Shown piece after piece: positions 12,864-21,176 of a DNA stretch of 41,893 nucleotides. The notes under the pieces are model-generated. The model saw only the letters and a program-made list of their open reading frames with translations, had not been told where the DNA came from and searched no databases. Both the position numbers and the translations under genes were made by a program. The DNA comes from a virus, in IMG/VR virus record IMGVR_UViG_3300042090_001013, positions 1 through 41,893 of that record. One strand, given 5' to 3'. How positions within the stretch are numbered: the stretch's first letter is position 1; each line of letters begins with the position of its first letter.

Positions 12864-13001
12864 ATGAGTTTCAAGGATCTCATTAGCTGGCTGGAGAAGA
12901 AAAGTAATGAGAATCCTGCCGAGGACGCTCCGCAGGAAGTTACCAGCTCTGGCGGCGTGAAGCTGCCCCCGATCAGCGGAGGAGTTCCCGTTGGCGAATA
13001 A
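12864..13001 (+). CDS. Small acidic protein before virion genes
   Basis: 45 aa starting MSFKDLISWLEKKSNENPAE, ending LPPISGGVPVGE; GGGAG seven bases ahead of ATG 12864. The stop overlaps the next gene by 11 bases. Amphipathic N-terminal helix, Gly/Pro-rich tail. Unknown. Confidence 0.6.
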   Translation: MSFKDLISWLEKKSNENPAEDAPQEVTSSGGVKLPPISGGVPVGE

Positions 13002-13398
13002 CCCGCTGCCTTATGACGCTTCCGTCATCGCGGCTGTCAATGCATTCACCGCGCTGCTGAACGGCGGCACCCTGGTGATCTACACCGGGTCCCAGCCCGC
13101 GCTGAACGGGTCGCTGACCGGAACCCTTCTCGCCACCCTGACATTTTCCGCGACTGCATTTCCCACGGCAACCGCTGCCACAGGCACTGTTACCGCGACC
13201 GCGAACGCCATCACCAACGGCATCGCAGGCAACACCGGCACCGCAGGCTACTTCGCGCTGGTCAGCAGCGGCTCGGCTACCGTCGCCACCGGCTCCGTGG
13301 GCACGTCCGGCGCAGATCTGAACCTGTCCACGCTGAGCATCACCTCCGGTCAGACGGTGAGCTGCTCCAGCTTCCTGGTCACCATGGCGGAGAGCTAA
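12991..13398 (+). CDS. Virion-type beta protein (paralogue of 20470)
   Basis: 135 aa from TTG 12991, supported by GGAGGAG upstream. Rich in Thr, Ser, Ala and Gly with alternating hydrophobics (GTLVIYTGSQPALNG, LLATLTFSATAF, TAGYFALVSSGSA, GADLNLSTLSI). The same order of motifs occurs in the protein at 20470, so the two are paralogues. Such proteins are usually phage particle components. No enzymatic motif. Its end overlaps the convergent leftward gene by four bases. Confidence 0.7.
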   Translation: MANNPLPYDASVIAAVNAFTALLNGGTLVIYTGSQPALNGSLTGTLLATLTFSATAFPTATAATGTVTATANAITNGIAGNTGTAGYFALVSSGSATVATGSVGTSGADLNLSTLSITSGQTVSCSSFLVTMAES

Positions 13399-13910
13399 AA
13401 TACAGATTCTTTCGCGCGGGCAAAGAAAGCTGCATTTAACTCCATCCTCAGGTGCCTGATCTGCGGCGTGTGCTCGTGAACGGAAAGACCCGCGATCTCC
13501 AGTGCGGCGGAAATCCGGGAATCCATGTGCCGCCAGCACAGGACAGCGCACTCCGGGCATTCCCCGATATCGGGGACCGGGTATCTCAGGGCATCAACCG
13601 GGACGATCTGCTGGGCTTCCAGGGACAGCTTCCGGCAGCCGCCCCCTTTGAGGCAGATGTAGGACCCGACCTGGTACCCGAAGGCGCACCAGGGCTCCGT
13701 GCAGTCCCGGAACTGCGGGATCACCTCCTCGTGAATCCCGTTGTCCTGCTCGATGGTCACCAGGTCATCTTTACCCCAGCGCGAGATCGTCTCCTGCCAG
13801 TAATGGTACTCATTCGCCCCGGTCCACACGATTTCCGCTGACGGGGCGTGCTGAGCTACCAGCTGGCGAGCCTCAGGCCAGTCTGCGGAATAAAAGTAAC
13901 AGATGCGCAT
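13395..13910 (-). CDS. Glycosyltransferase-like protein, antisense to virion operon
   Basis: 171 aa starting MRICYFYSADWPEARQLV; AAGGAG eight bases ahead of ATG 13910. VTIEQDNGIHEEVIPQF resembles the D-x-D-type nucleotide-sugar segment of GT-A phage enzymes, and CTEPWCAFGYQVG is the EPWC-Y motif seen with it. Two further Cys clusters follow (LKGGGC; CPECAVLC). It is oriented against all neighbours. It may add sugar to particle proteins like the enzymes at 34687-38743, but the assignment is by motif only. Confidence 0.55.
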   Translation of the reverse strand: MRICYFYSADWPEARQLVAQHAPSAEIVWTGANEYHYWQETISRWGKDDLVTIEQDNGIHEEVIPQFRDCTEPWCAFGYQVGSYICLKGGGCRKLSLEAQQIVPVDALRYPVPDIGECPECAVLCWRHMDSRISAALEIAGLSVHEHTPQIRHLRMELNAAFFARAKESVF

Positions 13911-13922
13911 CTAAGGATCTCC

Positions 13923-14165
13923 TTGACTGACATTCCCCTGTACGACGAAGGCAACAAGCTTCTCGGGGAACTCCCTGCCCAGCTTACCACCGACGTGATC
14001 GACACAGCCGCAGGACAGCGCCTGGCGATGACCATCAGGACCCCGACGACGACGCTGACCGTGTTCCTCCAGGGCGCGGACGCGAAAAACTGGGCGAAAC
14101 AGCTGACCGCCGAGAGCGCCGTCATGTCTGATTCAGGACTCATCACAGGAAAGGCTCCGGCATGA
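13923..14165 (+). CDS. Conserved small phage protein
   Basis: 80 aa from TTG 13923 with AAGGA seven bases ahead (MTDIPLYDEGNKLLGELPA). It contains TAAGQRLAMTIRTPTTTLTV and QGADAKNWAKQLTAE, a type frequent in actinophages beside head or tail genes. Function unknown. It starts 12 bp from the divergent start at 13910, and the two ribosome sites share one palindrome. Confidence 0.65.
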   Translation: MTDIPLYDEGNKLLGELPAQLTTDVIDTAAGQRLAMTIRTPTTTLTVFLQGADAKNWAKQLTAESAVMSDSGLITGKAPA

Positions 14166-14311
14166 TGCCCGTCCGTTACCCCCGGCACGCGGATGACCTG
14201 TCCATCTGCCTGGATCATTCCATCTGCGATAAGCCTCATATCGGCAAAGCCGAAGACTACCCAGTCCCGCCAAGGGAAGAAAACACAGCATCCCCCCAGG
14301 AGGGACCATGA
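14162..14311 (+). CDS. Small Cys/His protein
   Basis: 49 aa starting MMPVRYPRHADDLSICLDH, then SICDKPHIG and an acidic tail. The C-x2-H-x2-C-x3-H spacing may bind metal. ATGA overlaps with both neighbours make it a firm operon member despite its size. Unknown function. Confidence 0.65.
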   Translation: MMPVRYPRHADDLSICLDHSICDKPHIGKAEDYPVPPREENTASPQEGP

Positions 14312-14910
14312 GCTGGACCACGGGCACCCAGACAGAATGCCTGGGTGCTAACAACGCAGTCGGGAGTGCTCTTTCTTCTTTCACTACCGCTGCTGTCATG
14401 TCTCCGGTTACAGGCGCGGCTTATCTCCCGGCGAACTTCTTCCTGCCGTCCTACGGTATCGGCAAGTCGCTCTGGGTCAAGGCATCCGGGGTGCTGTCCA
14501 CCACTTCCACCCCGACTTTCGGCTGGGCGGTATTCGCGGACAGCGCGCTGGGTACGGCAAGCCCGGCGAACCTGACCTCCGGCACTGCCGGGGTTCTCGC
14601 CACCACGGGACTGATCACCCAGGCAACCGGCACCAACATGCCGTGGGAGCTGGAAGTCGTGATCACCTGCATCACGACCGGCACATCCGCGACATTCCTG
14701 TCGGACGGAACGGTGAAAGTCTATACCGCGAGCACGTCAATCCAGAGCCTGCGGATGAGTTCTTCAGCATCCAACCCGAATACCACGAACACGATCGGCA
14801 CCGGCGGCACTACGGCTGCCTGGTACATCGAGCTGGCGGCAGCCTGCGGTACATCCAGTTCCTCGAACTCGATTCAGTGCTATTCCTACATTTGCATGGG
14901 TCTCAACTAG
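14308..14910 (+). CDS. Virion surface-type protein, copy 1 of tandem pair
   Basis: 200 aa starting MSWTTGTQTECLGANNAVG; AGGAGGGA ahead of ATG. Beta-rich, Ser/Thr/Ala/Gly-dominated. Shared with the next gene: PANFFLPSYGIGKSLWVKAS, GVLSTTSTP, TVKVYTAS and YIELAA. This points to a trimeric spike, fibre or decoration protein, although no named family is recognised. Confidence 0.7.
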   Translation: MSWTTGTQTECLGANNAVGSALSSFTTAAVMSPVTGAAYLPANFFLPSYGIGKSLWVKASGVLSTTSTPTFGWAVFADSALGTASPANLTSGTAGVLATTGLITQATGTNMPWELEVVITCITTGTSATFLSDGTVKVYTASTSIQSLRMSSSASNPNTTNTIGTGGTTAAWYIELAAACGTSSSSNSIQCYSYICMGLN

Positions 14911-14937
14911 CCCCGCGCCCTTCTTTAGGAGAAATTA

Positions 14938-15510
14938 ATGTCCTGGACTACAGGCACGCAGACCGAAGCGCTGGGCGTCGGCACCGCTAACGGCTCTGCA
15001 TACAACACCTCAACCACGCTCACCACGATCAGCCCGCTGACCGGCGGCGGTTACTGCCCCGCAAACTTCTGGCTGCCTTCTTACGGCATTTCCAAGTCGC
15101 TGCTGGTGAAGGCATCCGGAGTGCTGAGCACCACTTCCACCCCGAACCTGACCCTTGCCATTTACGGTGACACCGCGCAGAACACCCCGAGCGGTACCCC
15201 GCTGGCGACCACGGGCGCAGTTGCCCAGGCATCCTCGGTGACGAACGTCCCCTGGGAGCTGGACTGCGTGATCTCCAACGTGACCACCGGCTCCTCGGGC
15301 ACGTTCCTGGCAATGGGCATCGTGAAGGTCTACACCGCGAGCACCACGATCCAGAGCATCCGGATTTCCTCCAGCTCCGCGAACCCGAACACCACCACCA
15401 CTCTTTCCACCCTCAGCGCGTACTACATCGAGCTGGCGGCAACCTGGGGCTCTAACAGCTCCAGCAACTCCATCCAGGTGTACAGCTACGCAGTTCTCGG
15501 GCTGAACTAA
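14938..15510 (+). CDS. Virion surface-type protein, copy 2 of tandem pair
   Basis: 190 aa starting MSWTTGTQTEALGVGTANG; TAGGAG ahead of ATG. Clearly homologous to the preceding gene from end to end, with a shorter middle region. Tandem duplication with divergence suggests different binding or stoichiometric roles on the particle. Confidence 0.7.
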   Translation: MSWTTGTQTEALGVGTANGSAYNTSTTLTTISPLTGGGYCPANFWLPSYGISKSLLVKASGVLSTTSTPNLTLAIYGDTAQNTPSGTPLATTGAVAQASSVTNVPWELDCVISNVTTGSSGTFLAMGIVKVYTASTTIQSIRISSSSANPNTTTTLSTLSAYYIELAATWGSNSSSNSIQVYSYAVLGLN

Positions 15511-15544
15511 AAAGAGGGGTTTACATTCTGGGAAAGGCGGTTTC

Positions 15545-16942
15545 ATGCCTACCCAGACGTTCACCACCAGCGGCAGCTGGACCTTCCCGAGTAACTACGT
15601 CTCAGGATCGCTTACTGTCCAGGCCTGGGGCGAAGGCGGCAACGGAGCGAACGGGGCATCCGTCCACCACGGCGGCGCGGCGGGCGGCGGCGGTGAATTC
15701 GCCCAGGACACCCCGGACGGCACTGCCGGCACCACCGTCCTGACGATCACTATCGGCACAGGCGGCACCGGGACCGCTACCACAGTGACCGGCGGCACTC
15801 TCACCGTCACTGCGCACGCCGGGGCATCCGGCACCGGCACCACGGGCGGCGGGGCTGGCGGGAGCGGCAGCTCCAATACCGCTCACCTGAACGGCGGCAA
15901 CGGCGGTAACGGCGGCAGTGCATCCTCGGGCAATGAAGGCGGCGGCGGCGGCGGCGGGTCCGGAGGTTCCGGCAGCGCCGGGGGCACAGGCGGAACCGGC
16001 TCCTCATCCGACGGCGGCACTGGCGGCTCGGCAGGAACAGGCACCCCCGGCGGGGCGGCAGGCGGTTCCGGCGGCTTGTCCGCGAACGCTGCGAACAACG
16101 GCAGCGCTCCTGGCGGCGGCGGTGGCGGGGGTGCCGGCAACAGCGGCGGCACTACTTCAGGTGCATCAGGTGCTGCCGGTCAGGTTATCCTCACCTGGTC
16201 GGTGGTCACCACTGACACCAGCACCGGGTCTCTCGCGCTTGCCCCGCTGGCGTTCAGCGCCACGGGCAGCGTCGTCACTGTCGTCACGGCAACCGGGAGT
16301 ACCGCTCTCGCCCCGGTGAAGTTTTCCGGTACTGGCACTGTCGCGAACTTTGCCACCGTTTCCGGCGGTCTTCTCGCTATCGCGCCAGGACCCACCTGGT
16401 TTGATCTTTTCAAGCCAGGATTCCCCCGACCTCGCCCGCCGACGCCGCAGCTGGCGACAAAGCCGGTTCTCGGGTCTCTTGCTCTCGCACCGCTGGCGTT
16501 CAGCGGGGCAGGTAAAGTCCAGAACCTTTTCATTTTCGTCGGGCACTATGCGGTCAGCTACCCGGATTACGCGGATTTCAGCACCCTGGAGATGCTTCGC
16601 TGCGTCCCAGGCGGATCATATGACATGTACGTGGTCTCCTTCCGCGCAGGCTTGCTGGACCCGCCTCATGACGGGCGATGGCAGGGTGTTCCAGGTCTCG
16701 GGGATGAGGTCATCTTCGTCCCGGATCATTCGGAGGCGATGGCTGTCGCCCGGTCACTGAACGCGGATCTCCAGGCAGTGAGCGCCAGGGCTGTATACCA
16801 GCTGATCCAGGGAACCCCGGAAGTGAAAGAAGTCCAGCCGCAGCCACCGACAGAAGCCTCGGTGATGACTGCGCAAGCCAGGAACCTTAATGCTGAGCTG
16901 CAAGCCCGGATGTCTCGCGGGGAAAAAATCGGAGGATCATAA
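15545..16942 (+). CDS. Glycine-rich tail/fibre protein with LFKPG motif
   Basis: 465 aa. The first 30 residues (TFTTSGSWTFPSNYVSGSL) and a very long Gly/Ala/Ser region (about 40-215) match the glycine-rich domain type of phage fibre proteins. Then come two GSLALAPLAFS-type units and one PGPTWFDLFKPGFPRPRPP unit, the same elements that repeat in the 1026-aa protein. The C-terminal 130 residues are a different, globular domain (FVGHYAVSYPDYADF, then VIFVPDHSEAMAVARSLN). Probably exposed on the particle. Confidence 0.7.
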   Translation: MPTQTFTTSGSWTFPSNYVSGSLTVQAWGEGGNGANGASVHHGGAAGGGGEFAQDTPDGTAGTTVLTITIGTGGTGTATTVTGGTLTVTAHAGASGTGTTGGGAGGSGSSNTAHLNGGNGGNGGSASSGNEGGGGGGGSGGSGSAGGTGGTGSSSDGGTGGSAGTGTPGGAAGGSGGLSANAANNGSAPGGGGGGGAGNSGGTTSGASGAAGQVILTWSVVTTDTSTGSLALAPLAFSATGSVVTVVTATGSTALAPVKFSGTGTVANFATVSGGLLAIAPGPTWFDLFKPGFPRPRPPTPQLATKPVLGSLALAPLAFSGAGKVQNLFIFVGHYAVSYPDYADFSTLEMLRCVPGGSYDMYVVSFRAGLLDPPHDGRWQGVPGLGDEVIFVPDHSEAMAVARSLNADLQAVSARAVYQLIQGTPEVKEVQPQPPTEASVMTAQARNLNAELQARMSRGEKIGGS

Positions 16943-16944
16943 GT

Positions 16945-17256
16945 GTGGCTATTTTCTCTGCCGGCATCACCGAGGCGTACGTTACCAACAATGCCCAGAG
17001 CAAGCTGGTCGCGCTCCGGGACGCCCTGGAGGACGTGGAGAACTTCTATCTCTGGCTGTCCGCGTACACACTGAGCGACCTGGAGAGTCTCGGGTTCAGT
17101 TCTAACGACGGGCAGGCGATCCTTAATGCCTTCGCAGACGCTAATGCCATGTACCAGATCTACATGACAGGACAGCCCCCCGGAAGCTATCCGCAGCCGG
17201 CTTCTGACTATGTTTACGCTACCAGCCAGCGCGTGGTCATCGGTCCCCTTTCGTAA
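16945..17256 (+). CDS. Small helical phage protein
   Basis: 103 aa from GTG 16945, GGAGGA ahead. Mostly helical (NNAQSKLVALRDALEDVENFY, SDLESLGFSSNDGQAILNAF), ending in VYATSQRVVIGPLS. Looks like a conserved small virion or assembly protein, function unknown. Embedded in the fibre gene group. Confidence 0.65.
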   Translation: MAIFSAGITEAYVTNNAQSKLVALRDALEDVENFYLWLSAYTLSDLESLGFSSNDGQAILNAFADANAMYQIYMTGQPPGSYPQPASDYVYATSQRVVIGPLS

Positions 17257-17265
17257 CGAGGGGGT

Positions 17266-17292
17266 TACCCGGAAAAGGAGGAGGACCGGGTA
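17266..17292 (+). repeat. Inverted repeat before the repeat protein
   Basis: TACCCGG (17266-17272) and CCGGGTA (17286-17292) flank a GGAGGAGGA loop. Folding would place an SD-like run in the loop; the true SD (AGGAGG) lies just downstream. Possible translational control. Confidence 0.35.
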
Positions 17293-17314
17293 GCGCTAAA
17301 GGAGGCGGGTTAGC

Positions 17315-20300
17315 GTGGCTTGGTCTTTCGTCCAGTCAATCGGCAGCGCTGCCCTTGCCAGCAGCCACGGCGTCACGTTCGCCAACAACGTTGCTTCCGG
17401 CAACAAGATCATCGTCGTCGTCACCGTTGCCAGCTCCTCCACCAGCGCGGTTACCACCAGCTCTGTCAAAGACGGTGCCAGCAACTCCTGGACGGCGATC
17501 GCCAACGAGCCGTTCACTGACACCCAGACCGGCGACAAGGGCAACGTCTCCATCTGGGCGCTGGATGTCCCCGCAGGGGACGTAGGCACCAAGCCGACGA
17601 TCACCGCGACCGGCGGCAGCGGGACTGTCGTCATCGGCGTCCTGGCCTGCGAGGTCTCGGGGCTGCTCGCGGGCAACACCACCGCGATGGCGGACGGGAC
17701 CGCAGGGGTATCCACCGGGGGCGGCGGGCAGGCGTCCACCACCAGCCCGACGTATTCCAGTACCGCAGCCAATGAGTTCCTGATCGCGGTCTACGGTGAC
17801 TACGGCAACGGGACCACCTGGACGAACCCCTCGGGGTACCAGGGTGCCACCGCCGGACCGGGCAGCAGCGGCGCGGCAGAAGGCGTCAACGACAGCACCG
17901 ACTGCAACATCGAGCTGGCGTACAAGAACTCCACGGACGGGTCCGAGACCGCTTCTTTCACCACCACGGGCTCCTCCAGCGGCTACGGCGAGCTTCTGGT
18001 CGCGTTCAAGCTGGCGAGTGCCGCCGCCCAGCCGTTCGACATCCCCAAGTTCGAGCCCGGTCCTTTCTGGCTCCAGCTGTTCAAGCCGGGACTGCCCAAG
18101 CCGAACATCCGGATGACCCCTCCGGGGGCACCTTCGATCGGCGCGACAGGCAGTTTCACGCTTGCCCCGCTGGCTTTTTCTTCCAGCGGGAGCCAGACCT
18201 CACCTGACGTACCGCAGATCTTTCCGGGTAATACCTGGTTCAGCCTGTTCAAGCCGTGGGCACCGACCCCTCCCCCGGTTCCCCCTGCGGTGCAGCAGGT
18301 CACCGCGAACGGCTCGTTCTCGCTGGCTCCTCTTGCTTTCGCGGGAACGGGAAGCCAGAGCAGCCCGGACGTTACCCAGATCAACCCCGGAACGACCTGG
18401 CTCTCCCTTTTCAAGGGCTGGGTGCCGAGACCTTTCCCGGTACCTCCTGCCGTCCAGGGCGTTAACGGGACAGCCAGCTTCTCGCTTTCCCCGGTAGCAT
18501 TCTCCTCCCAGGGATCGCAGACTTCCCCGGACGTTCCGCAGTTCCAGCCGGGACCTTTCTGGCTTCAGCTGTTCAAGCCCGGAGTCTACAAGCCGGTCCC
18601 GCCGCCGCCTGCGGTCCAGAGCGTCAGCGCGACAGCAAGCTTCAGCCTTGCGCCGTTTGCGTTCAGCGCGCAGGGTAACCAGACCAGCCCCGACGTACCC
18701 CAGATTTTCCCCGGTACGACATGGTTTGACCTGTTCAAGCCGGGGCTTCCCCGGCAGCGCCCGCAGACTGCCACCCAGCAGGTCCTCGGGATCACATCCT
18801 CGGGGAACTTCGCCCTCGCCCCGCTGGCATTTTCGGCACAGGGTTCCTCAACTTCCCCGGACATGCCTCAGGTTCAGCCCGGTCCCTACTGGCTGAGCTG
18901 GTTCAAGCCGGGGCTGTACAAGCCGCTGCCGCCCGTTCCTGCGGTCCAGGGTGTCAGTGCCACGGGCAGCTTCACGCTGGCTGTGCTGGCGTTCCAGGCG
19001 CAGGGGAACCAGACTTCCCCGGACGTTCCGCAGGTCAATCCAGGCACTACCTGGATGGCGCTGTTCAAAGGCTGGGTTCCCAGGCCTTTCCCGGCTCCCC
19101 CGGCGTATCAGTCAGTTTCCGGGACCGGCAGTTTCTCCCTGGCAGCACTGAAATTCGCTGCCCAGGGGAACCAGACTTCACCCGATGTACCGCAGATCAA
19201 TCCCGGCACGACCTGGCTTGGTCTTTTCAAGCCCGGACTGCCCAGGCAGCGCCCGGTACCTCCCGTTGCCCCGCCGGCGAGCGCATCGGCAAGCTTCGCT
19301 CTCGCGCCTCTTGCTTTCTCCGCGAGAGGCGCGCAGACTTCCCCGGACGTTCCGCAGGTAAATCCCGGGCCTTTCTGGCTGAGCATCTTCAAGCCGGGAA
19401 TACCCAAGCCGCCTCCGGTTCCCCCGGCGGTCCAGAGCGTCCACGCGACGGGCAGCTTCTCCCTTGCCCCGCTGGCATTCCTGGCGAACGGCAGCGTTTT
19501 CACCCCGCTGGATGACCAGCCGCAGATCAATCCCGGTCCCCGCTGGCTGGCGTTGTTCAAGCACCGGCAGCGCCCGGTCCCCCCGGCGGTGCCGGCGGCC
19601 AGGACTGAATCGGGACCGTTCAGCATCTACCTGCCCGGCGGGTGCATCAAGTTCGGTCCTTTCAGGATCGGCATCCCGGCACCGCAGGTAGCCCTTCAGG
19701 GTTACGCCGGGCGTTTCGGCCCGCTGACGGTAGCACTGCCGTCTGCGGTGGTGTCGCTCACCGGGGTTCACACCCCGCCGTGGGCGGGCTTTGCCATCCC
19801 GCCGCTGCGGGTGTCCCTCACCGGGAAAATCCAGGGCGGCGCGTTCAATATCACGCTGCCGCCGCCGAAGACAGCGCTGACCGGGACGACGCTCCATGTT
19901 CATTCCGGGGCATTCAACATCTCGATGACCTGCCTGGGCGGCGGTGTCGGGCGTGTCTTCATCGCACTGGACCCCCCTCCGGACGCAGAGCCCGCGAACT
20001 GGACGCTCAGCCAGCCGGTCACCACCTGGAAGACTTACCTGCCATGGGAGGCGTGGAACGTGGGATATGCGACAGTAACTCTCTCGCACCTGAGCACGCA
20101 GTATGTGCTGATTCCCGTTTCCGCGACCAAGAACGGCAGTTCCTACAACCCTACATCCGATACCGTCCAGTTCGCTTTCGCGCCTACTCCGACGTATGTC
20201 CCGCAGAATTCAGACTGGGTGAGCGGGTCCTGGATCACTAACTCCAGTAACATTCTCTATCCTTATTCGGCGCAGTGCCTGGTGGGTCCGGGCGGCACGA

Positions 20301-20395
20301 CGAGTCTCGGTCTGGGGACCTATCAGATTTACATCAAGATTTCCGATTCCCCCGAGACCCCGGTTCTCGTCGCCGGGCAGCTGGTGGTAACGTAA
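17315..20395 (+). CDS. Large repeat protein, putative fibre/adhesin
   Basis: 1026 aa from GTG 17315 with AGGAGG ahead. N-terminal domain (about 1-235) is a beta-rich Ser/Thr/Gly domain (AWSFVQSIGSAALASSHGVT). Residues about 245-760 hold nine to ten repeats of about 54 aa built as PG-x2-W-x2-LFKPG, a Pro-rich linker, GSFSLAPLAFSAQG and QTSPDVPQI. About 765-870 is a second repeat type (G-x-F-x-I-x-LP...LTG). The last 150 residues are an Ig-like terminal domain. No signal peptide. It is most likely a particle surface protein that contacts the host; binding partner unknown. Confidence 0.75.
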   Translation: MAWSFVQSIGSAALASSHGVTFANNVASGNKIIVVVTVASSSTSAVTTSSVKDGASNSWTAIANEPFTDTQTGDKGNVSIWALDVPAGDVGTKPTITATGGSGTVVIGVLACEVSGLLAGNTTAMADGTAGVSTGGGGQASTTSPTYSSTAANEFLIAVYGDYGNGTTWTNPSGYQGATAGPGSSGAAEGVNDSTDCNIELAYKNSTDGSETASFTTTGSSSGYGELLVAFKLASAAAQPFDIPKFEPGPFWLQLFKPGLPKPNIRMTPPGAPSIGATGSFTLAPLAFSSSGSQTSPDVPQIFPGNTWFSLFKPWAPTPPPVPPAVQQVTANGSFSLAPLAFAGTGSQSSPDVTQINPGTTWLSLFKGWVPRPFPVPPAVQGVNGTASFSLSPVAFSSQGSQTSPDVPQFQPGPFWLQLFKPGVYKPVPPPPAVQSVSATASFSLAPFAFSAQGNQTSPDVPQIFPGTTWFDLFKPGLPRQRPQTATQQVLGITSSGNFALAPLAFSAQGSSTSPDMPQVQPGPYWLSWFKPGLYKPLPPVPAVQGVSATGSFTLAVLAFQAQGNQTSPDVPQVNPGTTWMALFKGWVPRPFPAPPAYQSVSGTGSFSLAALKFAAQGNQTSPDVPQINPGTTWLGLFKPGLPRQRPVPPVAPPASASASFALAPLAFSARGAQTSPDVPQVNPGPFWLSIFKPGIPKPPPVPPAVQSVHATGSFSLAPLAFLANGSVFTPLDDQPQINPGPRWLALFKHRQRPVPPAVPAARTESGPFSIYLPGGCIKFGPFRIGIPAPQVALQGYAGRFGPLTVALPSAVVSLTGVHTPPWAGFAIPPLRVSLTGKIQGGAFNITLPPPKTALTGTTLHVHSGAFNISMTCLGGGVGRVFIALDPPPDAEPANWTLSQPVTTWKTYLPWEAWNVGYATVTLSHLSTQYVLIPVSATKNGSSYNPTSDTVQFAFAPTPTYVPQNSDWVSGSWITNSSNILYPYSAQCLVGPGGTTSLGLGTYQIYIKISDSPETPVLVAGQLVVT
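18047..19600 (+). repeat. Tandem 54-aa (about 162-bp) coding repeats
   Basis: Nine full units and a partial one. Constant positions: PG..W..LFK, PxPxPPAVQ, SFxLAPLAF and QTSPDVPQ. Units alternate in their sub-motifs (PGPFW, PGTTW; KPGLP, KGWVPRP), as if two ancestral units were duplicated together. Confidence 0.8.
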
Positions 20396-20470
20396 ATGGA
20401 AGTCACACTGGGCGAGGTTTACCTTTCCTGGATCGCGGCGGAACCAGAGACCGCCTGGGAGGCTGGGTAA
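20396..20470 (+). CDS. Possible 24-aa coupling peptide
   Basis: ATG follows the previous TAA directly, and its own TAA overlaps the next ATG (TAATG). It encodes MEVTLGEVYLSWIAAEPETA and four more residues. It contains the GGGAGG used by the next gene. It may only keep ribosomes loaded across the junction. Confidence 0.35.
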   Translation: MEVTLGEVYLSWIAAEPETAWEAG

Positions 20471-20892
20471 TGTCTATCACCCTTTCCTCGACGTTTACTG
20501 ACAACCTGCTCGGGACTTCGAGTACTGCGGGAGTCGCGGAGCAGATCGGGGCTGGCACGCTGGTGCTGTACGCCAGCGGCGGTTCTCCTCCTGCGGGACC
20601 TAATGAATCTGCTACCGGGACCGTCCTGGCAACATTTACGTTCAGCTCCGCTGGCAGCCAGGGATCTCCTTCAGCCGGCGCGATGACCATTGTCTTCAAT
20701 GCGACCTCGGTGACCGCGACAGGTACCGGGACTGCCGATTACTTCCGCATCCTGAACTCCGGGAGCACTGCGCTGATCCAGGGCTCAGTGTCAACAACCG
20801 GGGCGGACTGGAACCTGTCCAGCGTCACCGTCAACAGCGGGGATAGTGTCGCGATCACCGGTACCCCGAGCATCAGCTGGGTCGTTACCTGA
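20470..20892 (+). CDS. Virion-type beta protein (paralogue of 12991)
   Basis: 140 aa starting MSITLSSTFTDNLLG, GGGAGG ahead of ATG 20470. Shares with the protein at 12991: G-x-LVLYASGG, GTVLATFTFSSAG, TADYFRILNSGSTALIQGSV and TTGADWNLSSVTV. Likely a small particle component. Confidence 0.7.
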   Translation: MSITLSSTFTDNLLGTSSTAGVAEQIGAGTLVLYASGGSPPAGPNESATGTVLATFTFSSAGSQGSPSAGAMTIVFNATSVTATGTGTADYFRILNSGSTALIQGSVSTTGADWNLSSVTVNSGDSVAITGTPSISWVVT

Positions 20893-20927
20893 TCCTTCGC
20901 AGCAGGAATTTTTTGCTTTGCAGGAGA

Positions 20928-21077
20928 GTGAACAGCTTCCGGAGACTGAAACTGGCTGACGACATGGGGTGCTCATCAGCGGACGGGACGTTCCTCGCGT
21001 TCGGGCCTGACAAGAAGCTGCCGCAATTGCTCTCCTGGCTGCATCTCCTGGAAACGCAACCGTCCCTGTTCAGCTAG
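20928..21077 (+). CDS. Possible small protein
   Basis: 49 aa from GTG 20928 (MNSFRRLKLADDMGCSSADG), containing FLAFGPDKKLPQLLSWLHLL. AGGAG lies directly before GTG, which is tight; ATG 20964 is an alternative. Codon choice and composition look gene-like. Unknown. Confidence 0.45.
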   Translation: MNSFRRLKLADDMGCSSADGTFLAFGPDKKLPQLLSWLHLLETQPSLFS

Positions 21078-21082
21078 CGGAC

Positions 21083-21175
21083 ATGCCATTGCTTCACATC
21101 ATGGGCCGGCTCGAAGAACACCGTCCTCCGAAAATCCTCCCGCAGTTCCAGCAATCTATCATTATCAAAGGATAA
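21083..21175 (+). CDS. Doubtful 30-aa ORF
   Basis: Encodes MPLLHIMGRLEEHRPPKILP and ten more residues. No ribosome site; it ends one base before the portal ATG. It may simply be leader sequence. Confidence 0.2.
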   Translation: MPLLHIMGRLEEHRPPKILPQFQQSIIIKG

Positions 21176-21176
21176 C

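Noticed and set aside
15595-16152. Pro-rich leftward frames opposite the glycine-rich gene
   Set aside because: Gly codons GGC read backward give Ala/Pro codons; no start site or other evidence.
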